Positions 15,141-24,669 of a stretch of DNA of 30,063 nt are shown in pieces. The stretch lies in the NCBI GenBank assembly GCA_964523675.1, contig CAZFZT010000039.1, forward strand, positions 1-30,063, given 5' to 3'. Position 1 is the first letter of the stretch. Each line of letters begins with the position of its first letter. Under the pieces are notes generated by a model. The model was not told where the DNA came from. It was given only the letters and a program-made list of their open reading frames with translations, and made no database searches. The position numbers were made by a program, and so were the translations under genes. The DNA is from CAZFZT01 sp964523675. GTDB lineage: Bacteria > Planctomycetota > Phycisphaerae > Phycisphaerales > SM1A02.

Positions 15141-17126
15141 GTGAACTTCCTCAGCCCGTTCACAGCGCTTCTGGCTGCCGCGATTACGATCCCGCTGCTT
15201 TTGCTGCTCTACTTTCTCAAGTTGCGGCGGCGATATCTGCGCATGGCGAGCACGCTGCTTTGGCGGCGCTCGTTTGAAGACCTGGAAGTCAATGCCCCCT
15301 TCCAGCGCCTGCGGTGGTCGATCCTCCTCCTGCTTCAGTTGCTGATTCTGCTGTCACTGCTGCTGGCCGTGGCCCAGCCGGTGGCGGACGGTGGGGGAGA
15401 TTCGGCGACTCGGCTGATTCTGCTCATCGACCGCAGCGCGTCAATGAACGTCGTCGAGACAAGCGACGGTCGCACACGCCTGGATGAGGCGAAGTTGATC
15501 GCCAAGCAGATGGTCGATCGGCTTGGGCGCAGCGGCTCAGCGCGCGAGGTGATGATCATTTCATTCGGCTCGAGCGCGCATGTTGTCAGCACCTTTCAGT
15601 TCGACCGTCCGACCCTTGCGCGAGCGATTGACTCGATCGAGGCGACCGACGAGGAGGCAAACCTTGGCGCAGCGCTCCAACTGGCCTCGGGCTTCGCAGG
15701 ACATACGGAAGATGCAGCCGAACAGGCGGCTGAGATCGTATTACTTTCGGACGGCGGCGTGGAACCGCCGGATGATCCTGCCGGATTCCGTTTACGCGCC
15801 GGTTCGTTTCGGTACGTGCAGGTGGGGCAGGGCGGCGAGCGCGTTGACAATGTCGGCATCGCTGCGCTGAGCGCACGGCGTGACTACGAGAACCCGGCCC
15901 GCGTGCTTGTCTTCGTGCGGCTGGTGAACGCAGGTGGCAGTGAGATCGAAACAGTTCTGACTGTGCGCATTGATGACGAAGTAGCGGATGTGCGCAGAAT
16001 TGTGGTGCCGGCGGCGAGCGTCGTGGAAAGCAGCGACGCAAGCGCTGAATTCATTCAACACGGTCCGCTCGGTGAAGCACCGATGACGTTTGCGATTGAT
16101 TTGCCCGGTGGCGGATTGATCTCCGTTTCGCACAATCATCAAGATGCGCTTGCAGGCGATGATCGCGCGTTTCTTGTGATGCCGCCGCCTGCTCAGCCGC
16201 GTGTCGCCATCGTCAATGGAGAACCGGTCAGCGAGGACGACTTCATCGTGCCGCTCATGCTCAACTTTGAGCCGGCGGCGTTGAACGCGTATTCGCCCGA
16301 AACCTTTGCAACGCTCGATCTGCGCGAGCTTGATGCCGGCGCACTCTACGATCTGGTGGTGTTCAACCGCGTCTCGGGCCACCGGCTGCCGGGCATTCCC
16401 AGCGTAACCCTTGGCGGCGTGCCGCGAGGTGTGGGGGCCATTGAGCCGGCGTCAGAAGGCGGCAAGCGCATCTTGAGTTGGGATCGGCAGCACCCGGTGA
16501 TGCGGCAGGTCTCGCTTGACGCCGTCGCATATACCGGCTTCGGCGCGTATGAACTGCCGCATGGCGCCATACCTCTTGCACTGGGTCCGGACGGGCCGGT
16601 TATTGCCACGCTCGCGACGCGCGGAGCGCGGCATGTGCTGGTGGGCTTCCCGCTCGACCTGTCGCGTACGAACTGGCCATTGCACGTTTCCGTGGCTGTA
16701 TTCATGCAGAACACGGTCGAGTATTTGACGCTTGCGGGATCGGGCCAGGTCGGCCTGGCGCATCAACCGGGACAGCCGATAGCTGTGCGCGTGGCGCCGG
16801 ACGCATCTCTGCTGAGGATTGAGGGGCCGCTGCGTGCGGATATCCCTGTCGAGCCGGGCACGATGCGGACGCTCCCAGCCCTGCGGCGAGCGGGGGTGTA
16901 TCAGGTGGAAGGGGCAACGACGCCCGGCGATCAGATCGCGGTGAGTGTTCTCTCCGATCGTGAGTCGGACGTGCGGCCGCGTTCTCAGTTGCTGGTGAAC
17001 GCGCAGCCGGCAGAGGCAACGGGCGCAGGAGAGGTGGTGCCGCGTGAACTCTGGCCGTGGGTGCTCGCCGCTGCGTTGGCGCTCATCACGCTGGAGTGGC
17101 TGGCATACCTGCGGAAATCACGATGA
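15141..17126 (+). CDS. BatA-like membrane protein with VWA domain
   Basis: The 661-aa protein opens with the BatA N-terminal module: a membrane helix at about 4-26 (SPFTALLAAAITIPLLLLLY), the LKLRRRYLRMASTLLWRR segment, and a second helix at about 60-78. A von Willebrand A domain follows, with the metal-site motif DRSAS at 97-101 and the later SDGG. The middle part (about 240-620) is extracytoplasmic and includes a glutamine-amidotransferase-like region typical of long planctomycete BatA proteins. A last helix lies at about 638-656. Bat proteins with a MoxR ATPase are thought to assemble or chaperone envelope metalloproteins. Here the MoxR gene lies two genes downstream. The start is GTG, supported by the family's N-terminus. 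Confidence 0.88.
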   Translation: MNFLSPFTALLAAAITIPLLLLLYFLKLRRRYLRMASTLLWRRSFEDLEVNAPFQRLRWSILLLLQLLILLSLLLAVAQPVADGGGDSATRLILLIDRSASMNVVETSDGRTRLDEAKLIAKQMVDRLGRSGSAREVMIISFGSSAHVVSTFQFDRPTLARAIDSIEATDEEANLGAALQLASGFAGHTEDAAEQAAEIVLLSDGGVEPPDDPAGFRLRAGSFRYVQVGQGGERVDNVGIAALSARRDYENPARVLVFVRLVNAGGSEIETVLTVRIDDEVADVRRIVVPAASVVESSDASAEFIQHGPLGEAPMTFAIDLPGGGLISVSHNHQDALAGDDRAFLVMPPPAQPRVAIVNGEPVSEDDFIVPLMLNFEPAALNAYSPETFATLDLRELDAGALYDLVVFNRVSGHRLPGIPSVTLGGVPRGVGAIEPASEGGKRILSWDRQHPVMRQVSLDAVAYTGFGAYELPHGAIPLALGPDGPVIATLATRGARHVLVGFPLDLSRTNWPLHVSVAVFMQNTVEYLTLAGSGQVGLAHQPGQPIAVRVAPDASLLRIEGPLRADIPVEPGTMRTLPALRRAGVYQVEGATTPGDQIAVSVLSDRESDVRPRSQLLVNAQPAEATGAGEVVPRELWPWVLAAALALITLEWLAYLRKSR

Positions 17127-17213
17127 TTCTCGCATTTCTTTCAACGTGACGCTGATGTAAGTCGAGCCGGGAGCGGAGCTTGCGCAAATCGCCGGTCGCT
17201 GCAAGAAAAAAAC

Positions 17214-17248
17214 CTGCTCTGAGGGGTTGCCCTTCTCAGGATCGGCAG
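17214..17248 (+). other. Hairpin in the VWA-PUR intergenic region
   Basis: CTGAGGGG (17219-17226) faces CCCTTCTCAG (17230-17239) across a 3-nt loop, with outer CTGC/GCAG pairing. It may end transcription from the VWA gene or modulate the overlapping promoter. No U-tract follows. Confidence 0.3.
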
Positions 17249-17254
17249 CATAAT
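17227..17254 (+). promoter_or_regulatory. Promoter TTGCCC-N16-CATAAT upstream of PUR gene
   Basis: A -35 TTGCCC (4 of 6) and a -10 CATAAT (5 of 6) are separated by 16 nt. Transcription would start near 17262, giving a leader of about 36-39 nt with GGAG before the ATG, so this gene is of the ribosome-site class. Confidence 0.45.
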
Positions 17255-17297
17255 AAGGCATCTGTTAGGCCAATCAAAAACCGACCTATGGAGCGTT

Positions 17298-17663
17298 ATG
17301 ATGCCAGCAACAACGTCAAAGCCATACACCAGGAACGGCGGCTCGAGCCGTCAGCAGAAGGCCAAGCCAGCGGGAGAGGTGGTGCATACGAAGGTGTTCG
17401 ATTCGGTGGGTCCGAACAAATACGCGTTGCAGATCCGCAAAGCGGGCAACGGAAATCCCTTCCTGAAGATCGTTGAAGGCGTGCCTCAGGGTGATGGCAC
17501 CTTCCGGAAATTCCATGTCACAGTCTGGTCGGAAGACTTCGATCGCTTCTTCAGCATGCTTGACGAGCTGCGCGGCTACATCGCGGAGCACAACGTTCGC
17601 ACGCCGGAGGGCCACACGTACGATCCGCACAAGAAGAGGCAGCGCCGTAAAGCGCGTGCATGA
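17298..17663 (+). CDS. PUR-alpha family DNA/RNA-binding protein (DUF3276-like)
   Basis: The product is 121 aa from 17298; the adjacent ATG at 17301 has better spacing (7 nt) from GGAG and may be the true start. A basic N-terminal tail of about 28 residues precedes a single PUR repeat, about 30-98: KVFDSVGPNKYALQIRK, then LKIVEGVP, then RKFHVTVWSEDFDRFFSMLDELRGYI. The strand-strand-strand-strand-helix order and the aromatic Trp-Ser-Glu-Asp-Phe start of the helix fit the bacterial PUR family known from spirochaetes and Bacteroidota (for example Borrelia BpuR), which bind single-stranded nucleic acid as dimers. The C-terminus is very basic (HKKRQRRKARA). It is probably a nucleoid or RNA regulator. 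It has its own promoter. Confidence 0.78.
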   Translation: MMPATTSKPYTRNGGSSRQQKAKPAGEVVHTKVFDSVGPNKYALQIRKAGNGNPFLKIVEGVPQGDGTFRKFHVTVWSEDFDRFFSMLDELRGYIAEHNVRTPEGHTYDPHKKRQRRKARA

Positions 17664-17777
17664 GAGGCGCTGTTCAGTCAGCAGACCTTGGAGCCGGTGC
17701 GTGCGTGGATTGATGCTCAGGTGCGGCAAGGTGTGACTGTGCCAGGAGCGGCGCGGTCGCCAACGAGCGCGCTCCTG

Positions 17778-17783
17778 TAGAAT
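17778..17783 (+). promoter_or_regulatory. -10-like box TAGAAT before MBL gene
   Basis: TAGAAT ends 8 nt before the ATG at 17792. The context TAGAATCGG is the same as at rarA. No Shine-Dalgarno lies between. Confidence 0.45.
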
Positions 17784-17791
17784 CGGCGGCC

Positions 17792-18631
17792 ATGTCCCGC
17801 ACATGGTCATGGCGAGTCTTACGAGCCGGCGCGTTTCGGCTGGACGGGGGCAGTATGTTCGGCGTCGTCCCCAAGCCGATCTGGTCCCGCATGGCGCCGC
17901 CGGATGATCTCAACCGGATCGCACTCCAAACGAATTGCATTCTTCTCTCGAACGGCTCAACGCGGATTCTCATCGAGACCGGCTTTGGTGAGAAATGGTC
18001 TGAGAAGGAGCGCGGCTTCTACGACCTTGAGAAACGAACGGTGCTTGATGCCCTGCGCGAGGAGCACGTCGAACCGGGTGAAATCGATCACATCATTCTG
18101 ACGCACCTGCACTTTGATCATGCAGGCGGCCTGACGCATTTCCATCCGCAAACACACGAGCCGGTGTCAAGCTTCCCGCGTGCGACCATTCATGTGCAGC
18201 GCACCGAGTGGGACGACGCGGTCGCAAACAAGTCCACGATGACGCGCACGTATCTCCGCAGCCATCTTGAGCCGGTGCGCGAGCAGATTCATCTGGTGCA
18301 AGGCGAATGTGAAATCCTCCCGGACTCCGGAATCCGCGCCTGGCCCATGCCCGGCCACACATGGGGCCAGCAGGCGATCACTTTTGCCGATGCGGAAGGC
18401 GTCGTGTGCTTCCCAGGCGACGTGATGCCGACGGTGAATCATGTCGGGCTTGCGATGAGCATGGGTTACGATATGGAGCCCTACACCAACATGCTCAGCA
18501 AGAGAACTTTGCTGAGGCGTGCAGCCGACGAGCACTGGCGGCTCATACTCGATCACGAAGCCGGGCCGCCGGTCGTGCGTGTGCAGCCGGATGCCGATCG
18601 TCCGGATCGGTGGACGTTGATCCATGCGTGA
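17792..18631 (+). CDS. MBL-fold metallo-hydrolase
   Basis: The 279-aa protein has the metallo-beta-lactamase fold. The dinuclear metal motif HLHFDH is at 105-110, PGHTWG supplies a further His near 190, FPGDVMP the bridging Asp, and LDHE a last His near 254. The opening SWRVLRAGAFRLDGGSMFG and the NCILL.GSTRILIETG region resemble the lactonase-like (AiiA/YtnP) branch. The substrate cannot be told from sequence; quorum-signal lactones are only one option. It lies in the same direction as its neighbours, between the PUR and MoxR genes, and appears leaderless. Confidence 0.9.
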   Translation: MSRTWSWRVLRAGAFRLDGGSMFGVVPKPIWSRMAPPDDLNRIALQTNCILLSNGSTRILIETGFGEKWSEKERGFYDLEKRTVLDALREEHVEPGEIDHIILTHLHFDHAGGLTHFHPQTHEPVSSFPRATIHVQRTEWDDAVANKSTMTRTYLRSHLEPVREQIHLVQGECEILPDSGIRAWPMPGHTWGQQAITFADAEGVVCFPGDVMPTVNHVGLAMSMGYDMEPYTNMLSKRTLLRRAADEHWRLILDHEAGPPVVRVQPDADRPDRWTLIHA

Positions 18632-18681
18632 GCCGATCGTCCAGCCGTCCTCGCCGGGCGGCGGTCTGTGGCACTCTCATC

Positions 18682-18687
18682 TATCAT
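18682..18687 (+). promoter_or_regulatory. -10-like box TATCAT before moxR
   Basis: TATCAT (5 of 6) ends 6 nt before the ATG at 18694. No Shine-Dalgarno lies between. Confidence 0.45.
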
Positions 18688-18693
18688 GCACTC

Positions 18694-19620
<927 letters not shown>

Positions 19621-19700
19621 TCGCCAGAACAGTGCATACGCCGCGACATGGCACGAGTGCGGCGGCGCGGGAGCTGCGCGATCGGAGCCGGCCGCGCCTC

Positions 19701-20573
19701 CTATTTTTCCGCAGCGATGTAAGCGATCCAGCCGGGACATGCCTCGCCGCGTCGAGTGACCTTCCACTCGCCGTTGCCTTCGTTCGTCTCCTCGTCGGTT
19801 CCTTCCCAATAGACCCACGACTTGCGAAAGCCGGCCTCCTCGAGCAGTTCACGGATCTCGGGAATAGTCCATAGACGCCATTCATAGGTGAACGCCTTGC
19901 GCATCTTGGAGCCGTCCGGAAACTCGAAGTGAATGTGGGTCTTCACGTGTCCGTTGATCGGGTTGTACGAGACGGTGTCCCAGATGTACGTGAAACCATC
20001 GAGGTCGCGCTCTTCCGCATCTTCGACGAATGAATCACTTCCGCCATACGCATCAAGCAAAAACAGGCCGTCATCATGAATCGCTTCTCGCGCGATGGAA
20101 AAGTAGTTGCGAAGGGTCTCACGCGTCTTGAAAAGGTAATAGCTGAAGTTCATCGCCAGCACGCTGTCGACCGGCTCGGTCTTCGTCGTCAGCACATCGC
20201 CGTGGATGAGCGTCAGCCGCGCGATCTGCTCTTTCGTCGTCAGGCGTTGGGGAATGCGCTTCCTGCCCCAATCAAGTACCGATTTATCGATATCCACGCC
20301 GACGGCTGTATTGGATTTTCGCCGCTTGACCCATTCCATGGCGACGCAGGCGGTGCCACAGAAGTCTTCGCGGATGTGGCGGCAGGTTTTGCCGCGGCGT
20401 TCGCGCCAGATCTGATCGATGAGATCGCATTCCGCCTCAGGACATTGCACAGCAAGCTCGTACAACTCGTGGCGATCGCTGTTGGCTGCTGTGCGCCAGA
20501 GTGGATTCTTCTGCGAGCGCGGCTTGCGCGACGTGTGTTTGCGCGGCGCCTCAGGCACTGATGTTGAAGTCAT
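19701..20573 (-). CDS. Class I SAM-dependent methyltransferase
   Basis: The 290-aa product starts at 20573, preceded by TACACT 8 nt upstream; the longer frame to 20786 is basic shadow reading into the ankyrin gene. The Rossmann methyltransferase core has EDFCGTACVAMEW (motif I-like, about 69-81), VGVDIDKSVLDWG (motif II acidic loop, 91-103), LIHGDVL, and VLAMNFSYYLF. A long C-terminal part (WDTVSYNPINGHVKTHIHFEF, then TIPEIRELLEEAGF) resembles small-molecule methyltransferases. The N-terminal 25 residues are basic and likely disordered. The substrate is unknown. It converges with moxR. Confidence 0.87.
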   Translation of the reverse strand: MTSTSVPEAPRKHTSRKPRSQKNPLWRTAANSDRHELYELAVQCPEAECDLIDQIWRERRGKTCRHIREDFCGTACVAMEWVKRRKSNTAVGVDIDKSVLDWGRKRIPQRLTTKEQIARLTLIHGDVLTTKTEPVDSVLAMNFSYYLFKTRETLRNYFSIAREAIHDDGLFLLDAYGGSDSFVEDAEERDLDGFTYIWDTVSYNPINGHVKTHIHFEFPDGSKMRKAFTYEWRLWTIPEIRELLEEAGFRKSWVYWEGTDEETNEGNGEWKVTRRGEACPGWIAYIAAEK

Positions 20574-20581
20574 GGTGCGGG

Positions 20582-20609
20582 AGTGTAACGACTCAACGCT
20601 GCGCGACAA
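20582..20609 (-). promoter_or_regulatory. Promoter TTGTCG-N16-TACACT before methyltransferase gene
   Basis: On the minus strand a -35 TTGTCG (4 of 6) and a -10 TACACT (4 of 6) are separated by 16 nt. The -10 ends 8 nt before the ATG at 20573, so the message would be leaderless or nearly so. Confidence 0.45.
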
Positions 20610-20644
20610 GTCGCAGGGCGCGATTCGGGAAGAATTGAAGAGCT

Positions 20645-21247
20645 TTACATCTCGGCGCCGACGGATCGCAGATAATCGACGATAGCGACGTGATTCGCGC
20701 GCACCGCCAGACCCAATGCTGTCAGATGGTTGTCGCTTCCGCCTCGCACGTTGAGGTCGGCGCCATTCTCGACCAGCAGTCTGCACATCTCCAGTTCGTT
20801 GGCGCGCACCGCCGAGATCAGCGGCGTGATGTTGACGCGAGCGCGGATGTTGACATCCGCGCCGCGCTCGATGAGAAGTTCCGCGATCTCGAGATGGCCG
20901 GCCCGGCAGGCGTGGTGCAGGAGCGAGTAGCCGTTGGCGTCCTGCTGGTTGATGGAAACGCCCTGATCCAGAAATCGCTCGACGCCCGTGAGGTCATTCC
21001 TGTAGATCGCGTTGACGACGGGTGTCGGGATGGTATTGACCGGCGGTGACGACTGTGCCGGCTCTCGCTCCTGCGGGCGCTCAGACTCCGCGCGTTCGGC
21101 CGGCGGCTGGCTTGCGCTCTTCAGCTCCGGCGCGGGAGCGGCGGGATCAGTGTCCTTGCATCCGCAGAGACCTGCGCTCAGCGCGATGCCTGCGGCTGCA
21201 ACCCCTTGGACGATTCTGGCGGCTCGTCTGCTGTGTGCTCGTTTCAT
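20645..21247 (-). CDS. Ankyrin-repeat lipoprotein
   Basis: The 200-aa product starts at 21247, chosen because a basic n-region and hydrophobic stretch (RIVQGVAAAGIALSAG) then lead to a lipobox with Cys30 (GLCGCKD). A Pro/Glu/Ser-rich linker (about 32-72) carries the domain away from the membrane. About 75-200 are ankyrin repeats: NAIYRNDLTGVERFLDQGVS, NGYSLLHHACRAGHLEIAELL, TPLISAVRANELEMCRLL, TALGLAVRANHVAIVDYL, that is four units with the last incomplete. It is probably a periplasmic protein-binding scaffold; no partner is evident. Its 5' end faces that of speA, 81 nt away. No good ribosome site is seen. Confidence 0.88.
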   Translation of the reverse strand: MKRAHSRRAARIVQGVAAAGIALSAGLCGCKDTDPAAPAPELKSASQPPAERAESERPQEREPAQSSPPVNTIPTPVVNAIYRNDLTGVERFLDQGVSINQQDANGYSLLHHACRAGHLEIAELLIERGADVNIRARVNITPLISAVRANELEMCRLLVENGADLNVRGGSDNHLTALGLAVRANHVAIVDYLRSVGAEM

Positions 21248-21312
21248 CCTGATCACCACAAAATGGTCGGCAATTTTGGGCGGTGGTTCAGCATCGTACC
21301 ACACGCCGTCCG

Positions 21313-21318
21313 TACACT
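21313..21318 (+). promoter_or_regulatory. -10-like box TACACT before speA
   Basis: TACACT ends 10 nt before the ATG at 21329, with no Shine-Dalgarno in between. It has the same hexamer as the methyltransferase and aquaporin boxes. Confidence 0.4.
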
Positions 21319-21328
21319 ACCTGCTGAA

Positions 21329-23332
21329 ATGCCCACCACCAAGCCACACAAGCCGCCCCTTGCCCAGCATCGCCCGATTCGCAACCCTGAGCCGCCGCGT
21401 GAGGAGGGTTGGTCGATCAATTCTGCCCGTGAGCTGTATCAGATTGAGGCGTGGGGGCAGGGCTTCTTCGACATCAACGAGGCCGGCCATGTCGTTGTCC
21501 GGCCGAATCGCAGTCCTGAACATGAGATCGACATTTTCGAGGTCGTGGAGGGGCTGCGCGAGCGCGGCATCTCGACGCCAGTCCTCATCGGCTTCAGCGA
21601 TCTGCTCGCCCAGCGCATACGCGATCTGCACGACGCCTTCGCTGAGGCCATTGAAGAGAACGCCTATCGCGGAAGGTATGTGGCGGTGTATCCGGTCAAG
21701 GTGAACCAGCAGCGTCATCTGACCGAGCAGATTTTCGAGAACTGCAAGGAGCTTGGCTTCGGGCTGGAGGTCGGCTCCAAGCCGGAGTTGCTCGCCGTGC
21801 TCGGCATGACGGCGGAGTCGCCTCAAACGCCGATCATCTGCAACGGCTTCAAGGAGCACCGCTACATCGAGTTCGTGACGCTGGCGCTGAAGCTCGGACG
21901 AAACATCATTCCGGTGATTGAGAATCTGAGTGAGCTTGACCTGCTTCTGGAGATGGCGGAGCGGCATGGCGTCACGCCGCGCGTCGGCTTCCGCGCAAAG
22001 CTCGATGCTGAGGGCGCCGGCCGCTGGCGCTACTCCAGCGGCATCAAAGCCAAGTTCGGCCTCACCATCTCGGAGATGATCGAGGCGTTCGAAGTGCTCA
22101 AGAACCGCGGCTATGCCTCATCAATTGAACTGCTCCACTGCCACATCGGCTCGCAGATTCACGACATTCGCTCGGTGAACAACGCGGTCAACGAACTTGC
22201 GCGCATCTACGTCGAACTCGTCAAGATGGGCGCGGGGCTCAAATACCTCGATATCGGCGGCGGGCTCGGCATTGACTACGACGGCAGCCAGACCGACTTC
22301 GAGTTCTCCATGAACTATTCGCTGGCGGAATACGCAAGCAATGTGGTCTATCGCATCATGGCGATCTGCGACGATGAGGAGATTGAGCATCCGACGATCG
22401 TCACCGAATCCGGCAGGGCCATGGTTGCACATCATTCGGTATTGGTTTTCGACGTGCTCGGTGCGAATCGACTCGACCGTTTCGTCGTTCCGGCAACGCT
22501 GGAGGAGTGGCTCGGTGACCCCGAAGAGCTCCCCCGTACGATCGTCGATCTTCATGAGGCGTATCACGCGCTTGATGATGAGGAGCGGCTGCTGGAGTCG
22601 TATCACGATGCCCTCCAGGCGCGCGATGAAGCGCTGAACCTGTTTCGTGTCGGGCACCTGCGGCTGGAGCATCGCGGCATCGTTGAGCGGCTGTTCTGGG
22701 CAATCTGCGCCCGCATCAGGGATATCTGCCGGAAGATGGATGCTGTGCCGGAAGAACTGGCCGACCTCGAATCGCGGATGAGCGACACCTACTTCTGCAA
22801 CCTTTCAATCTTTCAGTCGCTGCCGGACTCGTGGGCCATCGATCAGTTGTTTCCGATTCTTCCGATCCACCGATTGAATGAGCCGCCCACGCGCCGGGCC
22901 TCGCTTGCCGATGTTACATGCGATTCAGATGGGAAGGTGGATCGATTCATCGATCCGATTGATGTGAAGCAGACGCTTGAACTGCATCCGATTGAAGCGA
23001 CGGGCGCAGGCGGAGAGAAGTATTATCTCGGCGCGTTCCTCGTGGGTGCATACCAGGAAACGCTCGGCGACTTGCATAACCTCTTCGGCGACACGCACTC
23101 GGTGCATGTGCGCCTCGATGAGAACGGCCAATGGTGGGTCGATCAGGTTGTTGAAGGCGATACGGTGCGCGAGGTGCTTTCTTATGTGCAATATGAGGTT
23201 GAGAAACTGCATCAGCAGTTCCGGCGCGAGTGCGAACACGCCGTGCGCACCAAGAAACTCACCGCCTCAGACAGCCGCACGCTCGTGGGCGCCTATGAAT
23301 CCGGATTGGCGGGGTACACGTATCTGGAGTGA
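21329..23332 (+). CDS. speA: Biosynthetic arginine decarboxylase
   Basis: The 667-aa PLP enzyme (fold III, SpeA type) makes agmatine from arginine, the first step of putrescine/spermidine synthesis. The PLP lysine is Lys124 in AVYPVKVNQQR. The barrel carries the motifs EVGSKPELL, FGLTISEM, LHCHIGSQIHDI and the glycine loop DIGGGLGIDYDG. The C-terminal region has the active-site cysteine context YFCNLSIFQSLPD and PIHRLNE. Length fits the family (about 630-670). The start at 21329 is preferred to upstream in-frame starts that lie inside the divergent promoter region. The stop codon TGA abuts a repeat element. Confidence 0.96.
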   Translation: MPTTKPHKPPLAQHRPIRNPEPPREEGWSINSARELYQIEAWGQGFFDINEAGHVVVRPNRSPEHEIDIFEVVEGLRERGISTPVLIGFSDLLAQRIRDLHDAFAEAIEENAYRGRYVAVYPVKVNQQRHLTEQIFENCKELGFGLEVGSKPELLAVLGMTAESPQTPIICNGFKEHRYIEFVTLALKLGRNIIPVIENLSELDLLLEMAERHGVTPRVGFRAKLDAEGAGRWRYSSGIKAKFGLTISEMIEAFEVLKNRGYASSIELLHCHIGSQIHDIRSVNNAVNELARIYVELVKMGAGLKYLDIGGGLGIDYDGSQTDFEFSMNYSLAEYASNVVYRIMAICDDEEIEHPTIVTESGRAMVAHHSVLVFDVLGANRLDRFVVPATLEEWLGDPEELPRTIVDLHEAYHALDDEERLLESYHDALQARDEALNLFRVGHLRLEHRGIVERLFWAICARIRDICRKMDAVPEELADLESRMSDTYFCNLSIFQSLPDSWAIDQLFPILPIHRLNEPPTRRASLADVTCDSDGKVDRFIDPIDVKQTLELHPIEATGAGGEKYYLGAFLVGAYQETLGDLHNLFGDTHSVHVRLDENGQWWVDQVVEGDTVREVLSYVQYEVEKLHQQFRRECEHAVRTKKLTASDSRTLVGAYESGLAGYTYLE

Positions 23333-23476
23333 AACGTCCAAAGTCGAAACGTCGAAACGTCGAAATCGATGATGAGCGAAGCGGCAGCGGCCCGTCTCGC
23401 ACAGCAACACATCCTTCGAACTTCGATCTTTCGACCTCTCGATCTTTCAACGTTTCGACCTTTCGACGTTTCGACG
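23333..23476. repeat. GTCGAAAC tandem arrays in inverted orientation (ORF-less element)
   Basis: The left arm (about 23336-23370) has units GTCCAAA, GTCGAAAC, GTCGAAAC, GTCGAAAT. The right arm (23414-23476) is the inverse strand of about seven 8-nt units, mostly GTCGAAAC or GTCGAAAG with diverged members (GTTGAAAG, ATCGAGAG). A perfect 16-nt inverted repeat (23350-23365 with 23461-23476) would form a long stem around a 95-nt loop. The arrays begin at the speA stop and end 8 nt before the glycosyltransferase ATG, filling the whole gap. Units are contiguous, so this is not a CRISPR. Confidence 0.85.
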
Positions 23477-23484
23477 AATGAATC

Positions 23485-24669
23485 ATGTCCCGCATCATGC
23501 ACATTTCGACGCGGCTGATTCTCGGCGGCTCACAGGAGAACACGGTTCTTTCGTGTGAGGGGCAGGCGGAGCGCGGTCATGCGGTGGCGTTGGTGTACGG
23601 TCCGATCTACGGCCCGGAAGGATCGCTGCTCGATCGCGTGCAGACCTTTCGAACTTCAGATGGACGCGCGCTCGAAGCGATTGAGACGCCCAACCTTGTG
23701 CGAGAGGTCGCGCCATTGCACGATCTCAAGTGTTACTTCGATCTTCGTCGCATCATTCGCAAGTGGAAGCCGGACATTGTGCATACGCATTCCTCGAAGG
23801 CGGGGATACTCGGCCGGCTTGCCGCGTGGAAGGAGCGCGTGCCCGCCGTCGTCCACACCGTGCATGGCCCGCCGTTTCATAAGTTTGAGAAGAAATGGCG
23901 CAACGCGCTGTATGTTCTGTCGGAGCGCGTCGCGGCAAAGCGTTGTCATACGATCGCCTGCGTCGCCGAGGCCATGCGCGAGCAATATCTGCAGCAGAAG
24001 ATCGGCCGGGCCGAGCAATACACGATCGTGTATTCCGGCATGGACACGCAGCCGTATCTGAACCCCCCATGGAGCCGCGATGAAGTCCGTTGTGAGTTGG
24101 GGCTCGCCAACGATGACATCATCATTGGAACAATCGCTCGGCTGGCGGAACTCAAGGGACACGATGACCTGCTCGACGCCCTTGCATCGTCGCTTCAGAA
24201 CAATCCGAAGATGAAGCTGCTCTGGGTCGGTGACGGCTGGTGGCGCGATCGCCTCATGCAGCGCGTGTATGCGCTTGAACTTCAATCACAGGTGATCACC
24301 ACAGGCCTTGTTCCACCTGAAGACATTCCAAAGTATCTGCAAGCGATGGATCTGCTCGTGCATCCCAGTTATCGCGAAGGTCTGCCGCGAACGGTGACGC
24401 AGGCGCTGCTCAGCGCGACCCCGGTCGTGGCATACGATGTCGATGGCACGCGCGAAGTGTGCATCGATCGCGAGACGGGTCTTCTTGTGCAGCCGGGAGA
24501 CATCGAGCGGCTGCGCCAAGCGGTGATGTGGATGGTCGAGAATGGAGTCGAGGCATCATCGATGGCGGAGCGCGGTCGGGCCTTGTGCAGCGAGCGTTTC
24601 GCCGCCTCACACATGGTTGACGAACTTGAGAGGGTTTATGAAGCGGCGCTGCGTCAACCAAAGCATTAG
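23485..24669 (+). CDS. Glycosyltransferase family 4 (GT-B fold)
   Basis: The 394-aa product has the two-domain GT-B layout. The N-terminal acceptor domain has the Gly-rich loop LILGGSQENT at about 11-20 and PDIVHTHSSKAGILGR (about 95-110). The C-terminal Glycos_transf_1 domain has IIIGTIARLAELKGHDDLL, LLWVGDGWWRDRL, and the sugar-nucleotide signature HPSYREGLPRTVTQALLSATPVVAYD, with the EX7E-like element (Glu of REGL to the end of the helix) altered at its second acid to Gln/Leu. It probably adds a sugar to an envelope polysaccharide or lipid. Nothing like a ribosome site precedes the ATG; the repeat element ends 8 nt before it. It overlaps the next gene by 32 nt. Confidence 0.92.
   Translation: MSRIMHISTRLILGGSQENTVLSCEGQAERGHAVALVYGPIYGPEGSLLDRVQTFRTSDGRALEAIETPNLVREVAPLHDLKCYFDLRRIIRKWKPDIVHTHSSKAGILGRLAAWKERVPAVVHTVHGPPFHKFEKKWRNALYVLSERVAAKRCHTIACVAEAMREQYLQQKIGRAEQYTIVYSGMDTQPYLNPPWSRDEVRCELGLANDDIIIGTIARLAELKGHDDLLDALASSLQNNPKMKLLWVGDGWWRDRLMQRVYALELQSQVITTGLVPPEDIPKYLQAMDLLVHPSYREGLPRTVTQALLSATPVVAYDVDGTREVCIDRETGLLVQPGDIERLRQAVMWMVENGVEASSMAERGRALCSERFAASHMVDELERVYEAALRQPKH

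Noticed and set aside
18361..18693. N-terminal extension of the MoxR frame into the MBL gene
   Set aside because: It overlaps a conserved MBL C-terminus in another frame and family N-termini begin at 18694.
20574..20786. N-terminal extension of the methyltransferase frame
   Set aside because: It is Arg-rich, overlaps the ankyrin gene 3' end, and a promoter lies just before the internal ATG at 20573.
23333..23476. Possible CRISPR array
   Set aside because: Units are 8 nt, contiguous and diverged, in two opposed arms; there are no spacers and no cas genes.
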